DNA of 64,000 nt, from positions 248,001 to 312,000 of the forward strand of contig NZ_JAIVMF010000002.1 in assembly GCF_020176715.1 (NCBI RefSeq), read 5' to 3'. Source of the stretch: Stappia stellulata (lineage in GTDB: Bacteria; Pseudomonadota; Alphaproteobacteria; Rhizobiales; Stappiaceae). The translations under genes were made by a program, and so were the position numbers. The notes beneath the pieces are model-generated. The model was not told the DNA's origin. It searched no databases and saw only the letters and a program-made list of their open reading frames with translations. This document shows, one piece after another, positions 46,457 through 54,841 of this stretch; within the stretch, counting starts at the first letter, position 1, and each line of letters begins with the position of its first letter.

Positions 46457-47739
46457 CCGAACACGAGCCGGGGCAGGAACGTGGAGATGTCCGGCACATA
46501 GGTGATGATCGCGAGAACGATTAGATTGGCGATGATGAAGGGCCACAGTCCCGAGATGATGGTCATCACCGGTTTCGACAGGGTCGAGGAGGCGACGAAG
46601 ATATCGAGCCCGAAGGGCGGCGTGATCATGCCGATGGAGATGTTCAGCGTGACGACCATGCCGAAGTGGACCGGGTCGATGCCGAGCGCCATGGCCACCG
46701 GAAAGAGCGGCGGCACCAGGATCAGCAGCGCCGAGTTCGGATCGATGAACATGCCGGCGATCAGGAAGCAGACGTTGACGATCAGCAGGAACATCACCGG
46801 CCCGGCGTGGATCGCCTCCAGGAAGTTGGTGATCGCGGTCGGCACCTGCGCCAGGGTGATGAAATAGGACAGGAGGCTGCCCATCGCGAGCAGGATGAAG
46901 ATGATCGCGGTCGAGATCGCGGCGCGTTCGGTCACGTCGAACAGCTTGCGCCAGGTCAGCTCGCGAAAGACCAGTCCCTCGACGAGGATGGCATAGATGA
47001 CGCTGACGGCGGCCGCTTCCGTGGGTGTGAAATAGCCGCTGTAGATGCCGCCGAGGATGATGAACGGCATGCCGAGCGCCCAGCCCGACTGGCGGATCGC
47101 GACGAGCCGCTCGCGCCAGCTTGTGCGCGGCGCGCGTTCGACGCCGCTGCGGCGGGCCTCGATTGCCGCCATTACGGCGAAGGCCAGACCGAGCACCAGA
47201 CCGACCGCGAGGCCGCCGACAAACAGCTTGGCGACCGAGGTGCCGGTCATCCAGCCGTAGATGATGAAGGTGATGGAGGGCGGAATGAGCAGGGCCGTTT
47301 CCGCGCTGGAGACGATGAGGCCGAGCGAGAAGCGGTCGCTGAAGCCGGCCTTGCGCAATTCCGGATAGACCATGCGCGCCATGGCGGCGACGGTCGCCGG
47401 CGCGGAGCCGGAGACGGAGCCGAAGGCCATGGACCCGCCGATGGTGGTGTAGCCCATGCCGCCGCGCAGGTGGCCGATCATCGTCTTGACGAGGCCGGTC
47501 AACCGGCTGGCGATCTGGCCCGCACCCATCAGTTCCGCGGCGAGGATGAAGAAGGGGATCGCCAGGAGCGTGGTGTGGTTGATGCCGCCGAGAATCTTCT
47601 GCGCGAGAACCGGGTCGGGGAGGTTTCCGTAGAAGAATTCCTTGATCATGAGCGCGGGAACGCCCAGCACGAGGAACATCTCGAAGCCGAGAACGAGCAG
47701 CAGGACGGCTGCGAGAACGACGAGTGCGATCAGGATCAT
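46453..47739 (-). CDS. dctM: TRAP transporter large permease (DctM)
   Basis: Ion-coupled membrane component of a tripartite ATP-independent transporter; 428 residues with about 11-12 hydrophobic segments. Family motifs include PFFILAAELMGAGQIASRL, GSVSGSAPATVAAMARMVYPE, and LIPPSITFIIYGWMTG. A ribosome binding site (GGAGG) lies before ATG 47739. The start overlaps the dctQ stop and the end overlaps pyrK, which joins transport and metabolism in one message. Confidence 0.95.
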   Translation of the reverse strand: MILIALVVLAAVLLLVLGFEMFLVLGVPALMIKEFFYGNLPDPVLAQKILGGINHTTLLAIPFFILAAELMGAGQIASRLTGLVKTMIGHLRGGMGYTTIGGSMAFGSVSGSAPATVAAMARMVYPELRKAGFSDRFSLGLIVSSAETALLIPPSITFIIYGWMTGTSVAKLFVGGLAVGLVLGLAFAVMAAIEARRSGVERAPRTSWRERLVAIRQSGWALGMPFIILGGIYSGYFTPTEAAAVSVIYAILVEGLVFRELTWRKLFDVTERAAISTAIIFILLAMGSLLSYFITLAQVPTAITNFLEAIHAGPVMFLLIVNVCFLIAGMFIDPNSALLILVPPLFPVAMALGIDPVHFGMVVTLNISIGMITPPFGLDIFVASSTLSKPVMTIISGLWPFIIANLIVLAIITYVPDISTFLPRLVFG

Positions 47740-48269
47740 AGGTCCTCCGACGCCTGTCCGGCGAAACGATCGATGCGACCGAAGAAGCTGAGGGCGTAAC
47801 GCAACGCCATCAAAGCGAAACCGGTGGTCGGTGCGAGATAGATCCAGAAGACGGGGACGTTCAGCGTCGGGCTTTTTTGGCCCATGCCGTAAACGAAGGC
47901 GGTCATCTGGTAGCTGAGGTAGACGAGATAGACGCAGAAGACGAAGCCGACCGCGTCGATGACCTTGCGCAGCGGCAGCCCGCTCGCCCGCGCGATGCGG
48001 TCGCGCCAGGTGTGCACGCCGGCGTGGCGGCCCTTTTCCAGCGCGAGGCCGACCGAGAAGAAGACGAGGAACAGGCTCATCAGCCGGACCGCCTCTTCCA
48101 CCCAGGCGAAGTCCGACGCGAAGGTGCCCCCGACCTGACGCGCAAGCACGTTGGAGAAGTAGAGGACAACCATCGACAGAAAGATGGAGACAGCGGCGAT
48201 ACGCTCGGCTGTTCTTATGGCGGTCAGTATTTTCAAGGGACTGTCCTTAGCACGGGGGGACCGGTCCAT
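47736..48269 (-). CDS. dctQ: TRAP transporter small permease (DctQ)
   Basis: Four-helix accessory membrane subunit of the TRAP transporter, 177 residues from MDRSPRAKDS. Hydrophobic segments occur near VSIFLSMVVLYFSNVL, LMSLFLVFFSVGLAL, VIDAVGFVFCVYLVYLSY and IYLAPTTGFALMALRYAL. The E-[EA]-x-x-R membrane-edge motif (VEEAVRL) is typical. A GTG at 48314 would add 15 residues; neither start has a clear ribosome binding site. It overlaps dctM by four bases. Confidence 0.88.
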   Translation of the reverse strand: MDRSPRAKDSPLKILTAIRTAERIAAVSIFLSMVVLYFSNVLARQVGGTFASDFAWVEEAVRLMSLFLVFFSVGLALEKGRHAGVHTWRDRIARASGLPLRKVIDAVGFVFCVYLVYLSYQMTAFVYGMGQKSPTLNVPVFWIYLAPTTGFALMALRYALSFFGRIDRFAGQASEDL

Positions 48270-48450
48270 GACCGAGGGTGAAACGGTTCGAGGCGGAGCG
48301 CTTTTCGTCAACACGCCAATGAGCCGGAAACGGGGGCCATTTTCGCGTCATTCGCAACGTGCGGGAAGCGCACTCCCGTCAAAGCCGGAGCCAATGGGCA
48401 GGGCGGTGCGGGCGTCGTCTGCGCGCGCGTCCCGACGCTGCGGGCCCCGA

Positions 48451-48476
48451 TGCCGGACCCTTTTGAGGGTCCGGCA
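48451..48476 (-). terminator. dctP/dctQ intercistronic stem-loop
   Basis: Ten perfect base pairs (48451-48460 with 48467-48476) and a six-base loop, 40 bases after the dctP stop. A hairpin here would keep the binding-protein message more abundant than the permease message, by partial termination or 3'-end protection. Confidence 0.6.
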
Positions 48477-48515
48477 GGAGAGAGACCGATGCCGACACGC
48501 GGAACCGGCCGGAAA

Positions 48516-49541
48516 TTACTTGGCCGTGGTGGCCTCGTATTCCTTTTCGTAGATGGCGATCAGGGCTTCGCCTTCCTCGCCGGCGCGGTTCAGATAGGCG
48601 GCGCGTGCGGGCGGGTACATCACATCGCGGAAGGCCGCCTTTTCCTCATCGCTCATCACGCGGATCTCGATGTCGGACTTCTTGATCTCCTCAAGCGCGG
48701 CGTCGACGGCCGCGGACTTGTGCGCGATCAGCTCCGGGATGACTTCCTGGAACGCGGCGACGATCGTGTCCTTGTGCTCCTGCGGCAGGCTCGACCACCA
48801 GGCCGGGTTGAACAGGATCACGTCTTCCATGGCACCGTGGTTGGAAACCACGAGATGCTTCTGTACTTCGTGGAACTTCATGCGCTGGATGGTGTCGAGC
48901 GGGTTTTCCTCGCCGTCGACGACGCCGGTCTGAAGTGCGGTGTAGAGCTCGCCGAAGGGTAGGGCGATGGCCGATGCGCCGAGCGAGTTGAACTGCTCGA
49001 TCAGGATGTTGGAATCCATCACGCGGAACTTCTGGCCGGCGAAGTCGTCGAGGCTGGCGAGCGGCTTGGAGGAGGTGAAGTTCTTGCGTCCGTTCGGCCA
49101 CAGGCCGATGCAGGTCACGCCGCGCTCGTCGAAAGACTTGCAGAGCGCGTCGCCGAAGGCACCGCCGCGGATTTCCTGGGAGACCTGTTCGTCGTTCGGC
49201 AGCAGGAAGGGAATGTCGAGAATGGACACCGCCGGGTTGAAGCCGCCGAGGAAGGCGGCCGGGGCGACCGTGCCCTCAAGCGAGCCGAGCTGGACGCCTT
49301 CGGTCATCTCGCGCTGCGAGCCGAGCTGGCCCTGCGGGAAAATCTGGAACTCGACGGCGCCGCCGGTGCGCTCCGCCACGAGTTCGGCCACCTTCTCGAG
49401 GTGGACGTGGCGCGACTGCTGCGCGGACTCCAGATGTCCGATCTTCGCGGTGAACTCTGCGGCATAGGCGCCGGAGACACCGGATATGGTGGCGGCGACA
49501 AGCAGGCAGGAAGCCGATAGATTACGAATGCGCGTGTTCAT
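48516..49541 (-). CDS. dctP: TRAP transporter substrate-binding protein (DctP)
   Basis: Periplasmic high-affinity binding protein, 341 residues with a signal peptide ending GAYAAEF. DctP-family features are FQIFPQGQLGSQREMTEGVQ, GLWPNGRKNFTSSKPLASL, FRVMDSNILIEQF, and GVVDGEENPLDTI. The substrate-binding arginine is likely in FRVMD. GAGAGGG lies five bases upstream of ATG 49541. The linked pyrD-pyrK-hydrolase-pyrC genes suggest orotate, dihydroorotate or N-carbamoyl-aspartate as ligand; sequence alone cannot decide. Confidence 0.93.
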   Translation of the reverse strand: MNTRIRNLSASCLLVAATISGVSGAYAAEFTAKIGHLESAQQSRHVHLEKVAELVAERTGGAVEFQIFPQGQLGSQREMTEGVQLGSLEGTVAPAAFLGGFNPAVSILDIPFLLPNDEQVSQEIRGGAFGDALCKSFDERGVTCIGLWPNGRKNFTSSKPLASLDDFAGQKFRVMDSNILIEQFNSLGASAIALPFGELYTALQTGVVDGEENPLDTIQRMKFHEVQKHLVVSNHGAMEDVILFNPAWWSSLPQEHKDTIVAAFQEVIPELIAHKSAAVDAALEEIKKSDIEIRVMSDEEKAAFRDVMYPPARAAYLNRAGEEGEALIAIYEKEYEATTAK

Positions 49542-49616
49542 TGTGACCCTCTCTGGAATTTTTACATCCGGGAAGGGAAGAGCGTAGGAGCGGACATTTT
49601 TCCTGTCAACGACAAA

Positions 49617-49630
49617 TCTCAAAATTGAGA
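49617..49630. promoter_or_regulatory. operator-like inverted repeat between dctP and regulator
   Basis: TCTCAA-AA-TTGAGA, a perfect six-base dyad with a two-base spacer, in the AT-rich intergenic region between divergent genes (75 bases from dctP, 110 from the regulator). It is the best candidate site for the adjacent HTH protein. Confidence 0.5.
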
Positions 49631-49740
49631 CACTAGCTCTTTAAGTCTAATAATTGGTACGATGCTTTCCGTTCGGGCGCCGGTCGCGTTGACAAGCCCG
49701 TGCGGTGAAGCCAAGACAAATTTTAGTGGAAGGATCGGGC

Positions 49741-50637
49741 GTGCCGGACGAGGAAACCATCAGCTTCTCCGATATTGGCGCGAGATTGAGAGCCTATCGT
49801 CTGGGCAAGGGCCTGTCGCCGGAAACGCTTGCCGAAAAGCTCGGGATGTCCCGCGCCGCCCTGTACCGGGCGGAAAAGGGCGAGATTCGCAAGATCGAGG
49901 CGCTGACCAGCATCGCCGCCGAACTCGGCGTCTCGCTCGCGAGCCTGATGGGGGTCGGCGTCGAATATGTCTCCAGTGCGGTCGCCTTCTTCGAGCGCAT
50001 GCGCCAGCTGGAGCAGAACTGCGAACAGATCATCGGTCTGTTTAGTCCGGTCTCCTACCTTCTGACCTCCGACGCCTATGACGACATGCTGCGCGAGGTG
50101 TTGCTGGAATCGATCCCGGAAAGCGCGATGAGCGCGCCGGCGGCCGCCGATCTGGTGGCCTCCCTGCTGGAGATCCTGCGGGCCCGCAAGACGGCCTTTC
50201 ACCAGCGCCGGCCGCTGATCGTCAGCCTGATCGCCTCTGCGGATCTGGAGCGTTTTCTGCTGCACGGGTTGATCGGGCGCCACGACCTGCCGGCCGATGT
50301 GGTCCGTGCCCGGCGCGTTCAGGCCCGTCGCGAAGCGGAATCGATCCTGGAGATGCTGCGGGAGGAACCGATCGGCATTCAGATCGGCATCGTGCGCGAA
50401 CCGGTGCCGGCGACGAGCTTCCAGATCTTCCGCCAGAACGGACGCTCGCTGGTGGCGATCAGTCCGTTCCGGCTCGGCGAGCAACCGAATATCCGGCTTG
50501 GCGTCGCCCTGATCACCGCCGCGCCGGAAGCCATGGCCTTGCACGAGGAGATCGCCAAGGGGCTTTGGCAGGATGCGCTGAAGGGCAAGGACGCGGCGGA
50601 ATATCTGGAAGCGATGATCGACAAATACGCGGTGTGA
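49741..50637 (+). CDS. XRE-family transcriptional regulator, divergent from TRAP/pyr operon
   Basis: 298 residues. The N-terminal Cro/XRE helix-turn-helix (about 10-65) reads IGARLRAYRLGKGLSPETLAEKLG then SRAALYRAEKGE. The remaining 230 residues form an unassigned, mostly helical sensor region ending in an alpha/beta segment (IGIQIGIVREPVPATSFQIF). GTG 49741 is chosen because GGAAGGA lies about seven bases upstream; a GTG at 49705 would add 12 residues. Its divergent placement and the dyad between the genes suggest it controls the TRAP/pyr operon in response to a substrate. Confidence 0.8.
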   Translation: MPDEETISFSDIGARLRAYRLGKGLSPETLAEKLGMSRAALYRAEKGEIRKIEALTSIAAELGVSLASLMGVGVEYVSSAVAFFERMRQLEQNCEQIIGLFSPVSYLLTSDAYDDMLREVLLESIPESAMSAPAAADLVASLLEILRARKTAFHQRRPLIVSLIASADLERFLLHGLIGRHDLPADVVRARRVQARREAESILEMLREEPIGIQIGIVREPVPATSFQIFRQNGRSLVAISPFRLGEQPNIRLGVALITAAPEAMALHEEIAKGLWQDALKGKDAAEYLEAMIDKYAV

Positions 50638-50833
50638 CGCGCGCGACCGCCAGCTGGCCTTGAGAGGGACGCGGCCGAGCGTGCGTGCGCGCCGTGCGGT
50701 CAAGACACCGCATCTGCAGCGGATCAGCGTGCAGCGTCCCGGGCGGAGCCTGGTGCGGTCATCGGTCTGATTTTTTGGGGGGAGGCGGTGTCGCGAGCCA
50801 TGCTCACGATCGACGGTTTGACCGGAAGGAAAG

Positions 50834-50909
50834 TGGTACGCCCAACGGGACTCGAACCCGTGTTTCCGCCGTGAAAGGGCGGCGTCCTAGACCGCTAGAC
50901 GATGGGCGC
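50834..50909 (-). tRNA. tRNA-Glu (anticodon UUC)
   Basis: 76 bases with encoded CCA. Acceptor GCGCCCA pairs with TGGGCGT (first pair G-U), D-arm GTCTAGCGGTCTAGGAC, anticodon stem CCGCC/GGCGG with loop CTTTCAC (anticodon TTC), T-arm GGGTTCGAGTCCC. Confidence 0.95.
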
Positions 50910-51088
50910 CCGGTCCGTCGATGTGGGCGGGTTATAGGCAGAATTTTTCGCACAGGCAAGGGGGTAGATGCACCGTAATCCACAGCCGTCTTCGCAGCCG
51001 CGAAAAAAGAGGGCGGGGCGGCGGCCGGCAGGGGGCAGGCCCGTGCGCGGGGTCCGGTGACCCGGACCCCGCCGCCCGGCAGCCGGAG

Positions 51089-51529
51089 CTACCAGGTGCC
51101 GGTGTTGCCCATCGAGGCCCAGGGTTCCTTCGGCGCCTGCGCCTCGCCCTTCTGCAGCAATTCGATGGAAATATTGTCCGGCGAGCGGACGAAGGCCATG
51201 CGTCCGTCGCGCGGCGGACGGTTGATGGTCACGCCGGCGGCCTGGAGCTTTTCGCAGGTGGCGTAGATGTCATCGACCTCATAGGCGAGATGGCCGAAGT
51301 TGCGGCCGCCGTCGTAGTCTTCCGGGTCCCAGTTGTAGGTCAGTTCGAGCGCCGGCGCGGATCCCTTCTTGAAGGCCTCGACGTCTTCGGGCGCGGTCAG
51401 GAAGATCAGCGTGAAGCGGCCGGCCTCGCTCTCGTGGCGGCGCACCTCTTCAAGGCCGAACTTGTTGCAGTAGAAATCCAGCGATTCGTCGATGTCGCGG
51501 ACGCGGACCATTGTGTGCAGATAGCGCAT
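51089..51529 (-). CDS. gloA: lactoylglutathione lyase (glyoxalase I)
   Basis: Isomerises the methylglyoxal-glutathione hemithioacetal to lactoylglutathione. There are 146 residues starting RYLHTMVRVRDIDESLDFY. Glyoxalase I features include metal ligand His near the N-terminus, ALELTYNWDPEDYDGGRNFGHLAYEVDDI (second ligands E and H), and SPDNISIELLQ. A near-perfect AGGAGGT precedes ATG 51529, implying strong translation. It is divergent from the cold-shock gene across 364 bases. Confidence 0.94.
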   Translation of the reverse strand: MRYLHTMVRVRDIDESLDFYCNKFGLEEVRRHESEAGRFTLIFLTAPEDVEAFKKGSAPALELTYNWDPEDYDGGRNFGHLAYEVDDIYATCEKLQAAGVTINRPPRDGRMAFVRSPDNISIELLQKGEAQAPKEPWASMGNTGTW

Positions 51530-51893
51530 GAATACCTCCTTGATGCCGCTGCAAGCGGCCTTGGCGGGGTCGCCGCCGGCCGGGCGACGGTGCGCGGCAG
51601 CCTGCGGCGGGGATGACCGAAACACTATGGAGTTGCACGCCCAGATCAATGGCCGACATGCCGGGGCGGCGATTTTTGCCGGCCGTGCCCGCGATTTGCG
51701 CAGCCGGTTCCAAAGTCCGGGCTTTGCGAATCGATCAAAAGCGTTTCACACTTCGTCGGTGGGACCATTGACACTTTTTCGCAATTAGGTGTGGTCCCGC
51801 CGGCGCGGGATGTTATCCTCACCACGCGGAATCGTTGGTGTTGCGATGCTCGCGAAGGCGTATCCAGCTTACGGCGTATCAGGGGCGTGGACG
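51530..51893. other. gloA / cold-shock gene divergent spacer
   Basis: 364 bases without a gene I can support. TTGACA at 51768-51773 lies inside a dyad with seven-base arms (51761-51767 and 51792-51798) upstream of the cold-shock ORF. This could be a promoter with a structured leader. No consensus -10 is seen at normal spacing. Confidence 0.3.
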
Positions 51894-52478
51894 ATGAAGG
51901 ACGTGGGAACGAAACACGCCATGGCGGTGCCGGACGGGGCAGCGGATGACCCCGGAGCCGACCTGGATGTGCTCGCCGGGTCGATCAAGTGGTTCGACGT
52001 CGCGAAGGGCTACGGCTTCATCGTGCCGGACAATGGCGCGCCCGATGTGCTTTTGCATGTGACCTGCCTGCGCCGCGACGGCTACCGCACCGCTTATGAG
52101 GGCGCCCGCATCGTCTGCGAGGTCACGCCGGGCACCCGCGGTCTCCAGGCCTTCCGCATCCTGTCGATGGACGAGAGCACGGCCGTTCATCCGTCCCAGC
52201 TTCCGCCGTCGCGCACCCATGTACAGGTCGTGCCGGAAAGCGGATACGAACGCGCCACCGTCAAATGGTTCAACCGCGTGAAGGGCTTCGGCTTCCTGAC
52301 CCAAGGGGAGGGAACGGAGGATATCTTCGTGCATATGGAAACCCTGCGCCGCTTCGGCATTACCGAATTGCGGCCCGGCCAGACCGTGATGGTCCGGTTC
52401 GGACAGGGCCCCAAGGGCCGCATGGCCGCCGAGATCCGCCCGGACGGCGAGGGCGTGCATATTCCGTCGTCGCACTGA
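51894..52478 (+). CDS. tandem cold-shock domain protein
   Basis: 194 residues with two cold-shock domains, at about 28-90 (SIKWFDVAKGYGFIVPDN, then VLLHVTCL) and 118-185 (TVKWFNRVKGFGFLTQGEG, then DIFVHMETL). RNP-1-like KGYGFI/KGFGFL and RNP-2-like motifs are present in both, so it should bind single-stranded nucleic acid. Double-CSD proteins are typical of alphaproteobacteria. ATG 51894 is preferred; in-frame starts upstream (51789, 51846) add unconserved sequence. The stop overlaps the DUF192 start by one base. Confidence 0.9.
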   Translation: MKDVGTKHAMAVPDGAADDPGADLDVLAGSIKWFDVAKGYGFIVPDNGAPDVLLHVTCLRRDGYRTAYEGARIVCEVTPGTRGLQAFRILSMDESTAVHPSQLPPSRTHVQVVPESGYERATVKWFNRVKGFGFLTQGEGTEDIFVHMETLRRFGITELRPGQTVMVRFGQGPKGRMAAEIRPDGEGVHIPSSH

Positions 52479-53026
52479 TGCTCCCGCATGCCGCACCGGG
52501 CAGGCCCCGGAAGCCGACGCCCTTCGCGATGTTTGCGCTTCTGGTCGCGCTGCTCGCCGGGGCGGTCGTCGGTGTTGCCTCCGGGGAGGGCGTGTTTGCG
52601 CAGGGCGCGCGCGCCGAGGCGGCGCTGGAGTTGCGCCGCGAGACGCTGTTCGTGATTTCCGCGTCCGGCCGTCACCGTTTCGAGGTCGAGATCGCGGAGA
52701 CGCCGCGGGCGCGCGCCCGTGGACTGATGTATCGCGAGGCGCTGGCGCCCGATGCCGGCATGCTGTTCGACTTTCAGGAAGAGCGCGAGGTCGCCTTCTG
52801 GATGAAGAACACGCTGATCCCGCTCGATATGATCTTCATCGAGGCGTCGGGGCGGGTTGCGCATATCGCGCGCGAGACCGAGCCGCTGTCGGAGGACCTC
52901 GTTCCCTCCCGCGCGGTGGTGCGTTTCGTTCTCGAGGTGCCCGGCGGAACGGCGGCGCAACTGGGCATCGTGCCGGGCGACGTCGTGCAGAGCGACCTGA
53001 TCGGCTCCGCCGGACAGCCGGGTTGA
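52478..53026 (+). CDS. DUF192 family exported protein
   Basis: 182 residues with an N-terminal membrane/signal segment (FAMFALLVALLAGAVVGVAS). A DUF192 domain (about 55-175) follows, with the landmark motifs ARARGLMYREAL, MLFDFQEEREVAFWMKNTLIPLDMIF and the closing GDVVQ. The function of the family is not established; it is a small periplasmic beta-rich domain. Translation is coupled to the cold-shock gene (TGATG). The order CSD-DUF192 recurs in alphaproteobacteria. Confidence 0.9.
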   Translation: MLPHAAPGRPRKPTPFAMFALLVALLAGAVVGVASGEGVFAQGARAEAALELRRETLFVISASGRHRFEVEIAETPRARARGLMYREALAPDAGMLFDFQEEREVAFWMKNTLIPLDMIFIEASGRVAHIARETEPLSEDLVPSRAVVRFVLEVPGGTAAQLGIVPGDVVQSDLIGSAGQPG

Positions 53027-53219
53027 CGGAGCCGGGCCACCGCCCAGGGTTGTTGCCCGATACACCCACTTGAAGTCGCGTTTCTATTGATGGTTGTTGT
53101 TTTTTTGGAGATCCCCTTTCGCGTCCGAATTCTTTCGAGCAAGTCCCATGATCAGTTTGCTTTTTAACTAGCGTTCTGTGACGATCATCCATGATCGTTG
53201 GTTCGAAAGGGTTGGTTGA

Positions 53220-53738
53220 ATGTCGAAGGTGACTTCCATGGCCACTCGAGATTTCAAGATTGAGCTGGATGACGTCAGTTTTTTTCAGGGCATGATCGGC
53301 ACGCTTGCCGGCACACTTGAGGAGGTCGTCGGGCTGGAGGATGCCGCGTCCTTTGTCGGCGTTGTCGGGGGCAAGATCGGTGACGATCTGGCGTCCCAGT
53401 ATGTCGCTGAATTGCAGGGGCAGCCGCCCAATGCCGAGGTGTTGGGCACCATCCTGGTCGACATGAAATCGCGGATCGGTGGCACCTTTCGCATCGAGAC
53501 CTTCGATGAGGATGAGATCGTTCTGGTCAACTCCCGATGCCCCTTCGCCGAACAGGTCAAGGGGCGTCCGTCGCTGTGCATGATGACCACCAATGTGTTC
53601 GGGCGGATTGTCGCCACCGCCAATGGCTATGCCCATGTCGAGATAGAGGAAGCCATCGCGACGGGTCATCCCGGGTGTCGGGTGCGGGTTCACCTGTCGC
53701 CTCAGGAAAATTCGAATGGCTATGAGTTCTTCCCCTGA
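53220..53738 (+). CDS. MetOD1-like (methanogen output domain) protein
   Basis: 172 residues, no signal peptide. The C-terminal half resembles the MetOD1 family (PF18546): NSRCPFAEQVKGRPSLCMMTTNVFGRIVATANGYAHVEIEEAI is the region, with cysteines in RCPF, SLCMM and GHPGCRV that could bind a metal or ligand. The N-terminal half is helical (FFQGMIGTLAGTLEEVVG). Its 3' end overlaps the diguanylate cyclase gene by 23 bases, so it probably senses a signal for that enzyme. Family call is from memory of motifs. Confidence 0.6.
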   Translation: MSKVTSMATRDFKIELDDVSFFQGMIGTLAGTLEEVVGLEDAASFVGVVGGKIGDDLASQYVAELQGQPPNAEVLGTILVDMKSRIGGTFRIETFDEDEIVLVNSRCPFAEQVKGRPSLCMMTTNVFGRIVATANGYAHVEIEEAIATGHPGCRVRVHLSPQENSNGYEFFP

Positions 53739-54684
53739 TGCGCAGCTTTTGCTGCGCGGCTTGACCATTGCCATCGAGAATATGCCGAAGGCCACCTTCG
53801 TCGTCGACGAGGACGGCGGCCTGTGGTTGTCCAACCGCGCGGCGCAGCGCCAGTACGGCAAGGTTGAGAACATGCGGTTTCCCGAGCTTTTCGCCGAAGG
53901 GCCGGAGCGTGTGCGCGCGCGCCTGTCGCGGGCGTTCAAATCGTCGACGCCGGTGTTCATCGGCCTGGAAGGCGTGACCGGAGACAGGATGACGTTTTCC
54001 GGCTGGCGGCTGTCCGACGTGTCCGGACTGGGCCGGCCGCTGGCGATCCTCCAGCTCGACCAGACGAAGACCCTGGTCGGAAAGTTCCTGTCGGCCGCCG
54101 AGGATGCGATGCGCAGCAACCGCCGGCTGGCCGACAGTCTGGCGCAGCAGCGCGATCTTCGCCACGAGGCGGCCCGGCTCAAGCGGCTGAACGAGACCGA
54201 CCCGATGACCGGCCTGCTCAATCCGGTCGCGTTCCGCCATCAGGCGGAGCGCCTGCTTGCCGAGGTGCCTGACAGGCTGGCGCAGGTGGCCCTCATCTAT
54301 CTCGATCTCGACAATTTCAAGTGGGTCAATGACACCTTTGGCCATCAGGCCGGCGACACGGTGATCCGCTCCACCGCGCGGGTGTTGCACCGGGCCATTC
54401 GCGAAGGCGACATTGCCGGGCGGCTGGGGGGCGACGAGTTCATGGTTGTCCTGCGCAACGCCGACCGGGAGGCGGCCGGGGCCATCGCCCTCAGGATTGC
54501 GACCGGCATTTCCCGGCCGCTGTCCTGGTCCTCGCCGGGGCAAACGGCGGTGAGCACGATCAAGCCGATGGCGTCCTTCGGGATCTCCTGCGCGACCGTT
54601 GCCGGCCAGACGCTCGAGGCGCTGCAGCATGAGGCGGAGGAGGCGATGTATCTGGCGAAGCGGCACAAGCGGCACGCCGGATAG
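53716..54684 (+). CDS. PAS-like diguanylate cyclase
   Basis: 322 residues. An N-terminal PAS-like sensor (about 8-115: NMPKATFVVDEDGGLWLSNRA) is followed by a short coiled linker and a GGDEF domain. The active site reads GRLGGDEFMVVL, and the allosteric I-site RxxD (REGD) is five residues before it, so the enzyme should make c-di-GMP with product inhibition. AGGA lies eight bases before ATG 53716. No membrane helix, so it is cytoplasmic. It is translationally coupled to the MetOD1-like gene. Confidence 0.88.
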   Translation: MAMSSSPDAQLLLRGLTIAIENMPKATFVVDEDGGLWLSNRAAQRQYGKVENMRFPELFAEGPERVRARLSRAFKSSTPVFIGLEGVTGDRMTFSGWRLSDVSGLGRPLAILQLDQTKTLVGKFLSAAEDAMRSNRRLADSLAQQRDLRHEAARLKRLNETDPMTGLLNPVAFRHQAERLLAEVPDRLAQVALIYLDLDNFKWVNDTFGHQAGDTVIRSTARVLHRAIREGDIAGRLGGDEFMVVLRNADREAAGAIALRIATGISRPLSWSSPGQTAVSTIKPMASFGISCATVAGQTLEALQHEAEEAMYLAKRHKRHAG

Positions 54685-54841
54685 GCGGGCGGTCGCGGTT
54701 AGATCAGCATCCGGCCGGGCGCCGCTCGCGTGATGCCGCCAGGCTTCGCCAAAGGCGCCGACGGAGGGCCGCCGGCGCAGGGCACGATCTGCATTTCCGG
54801 CTTGACGGAGAGGTCCGAAGCCCGATACACGGCAGACCGGA

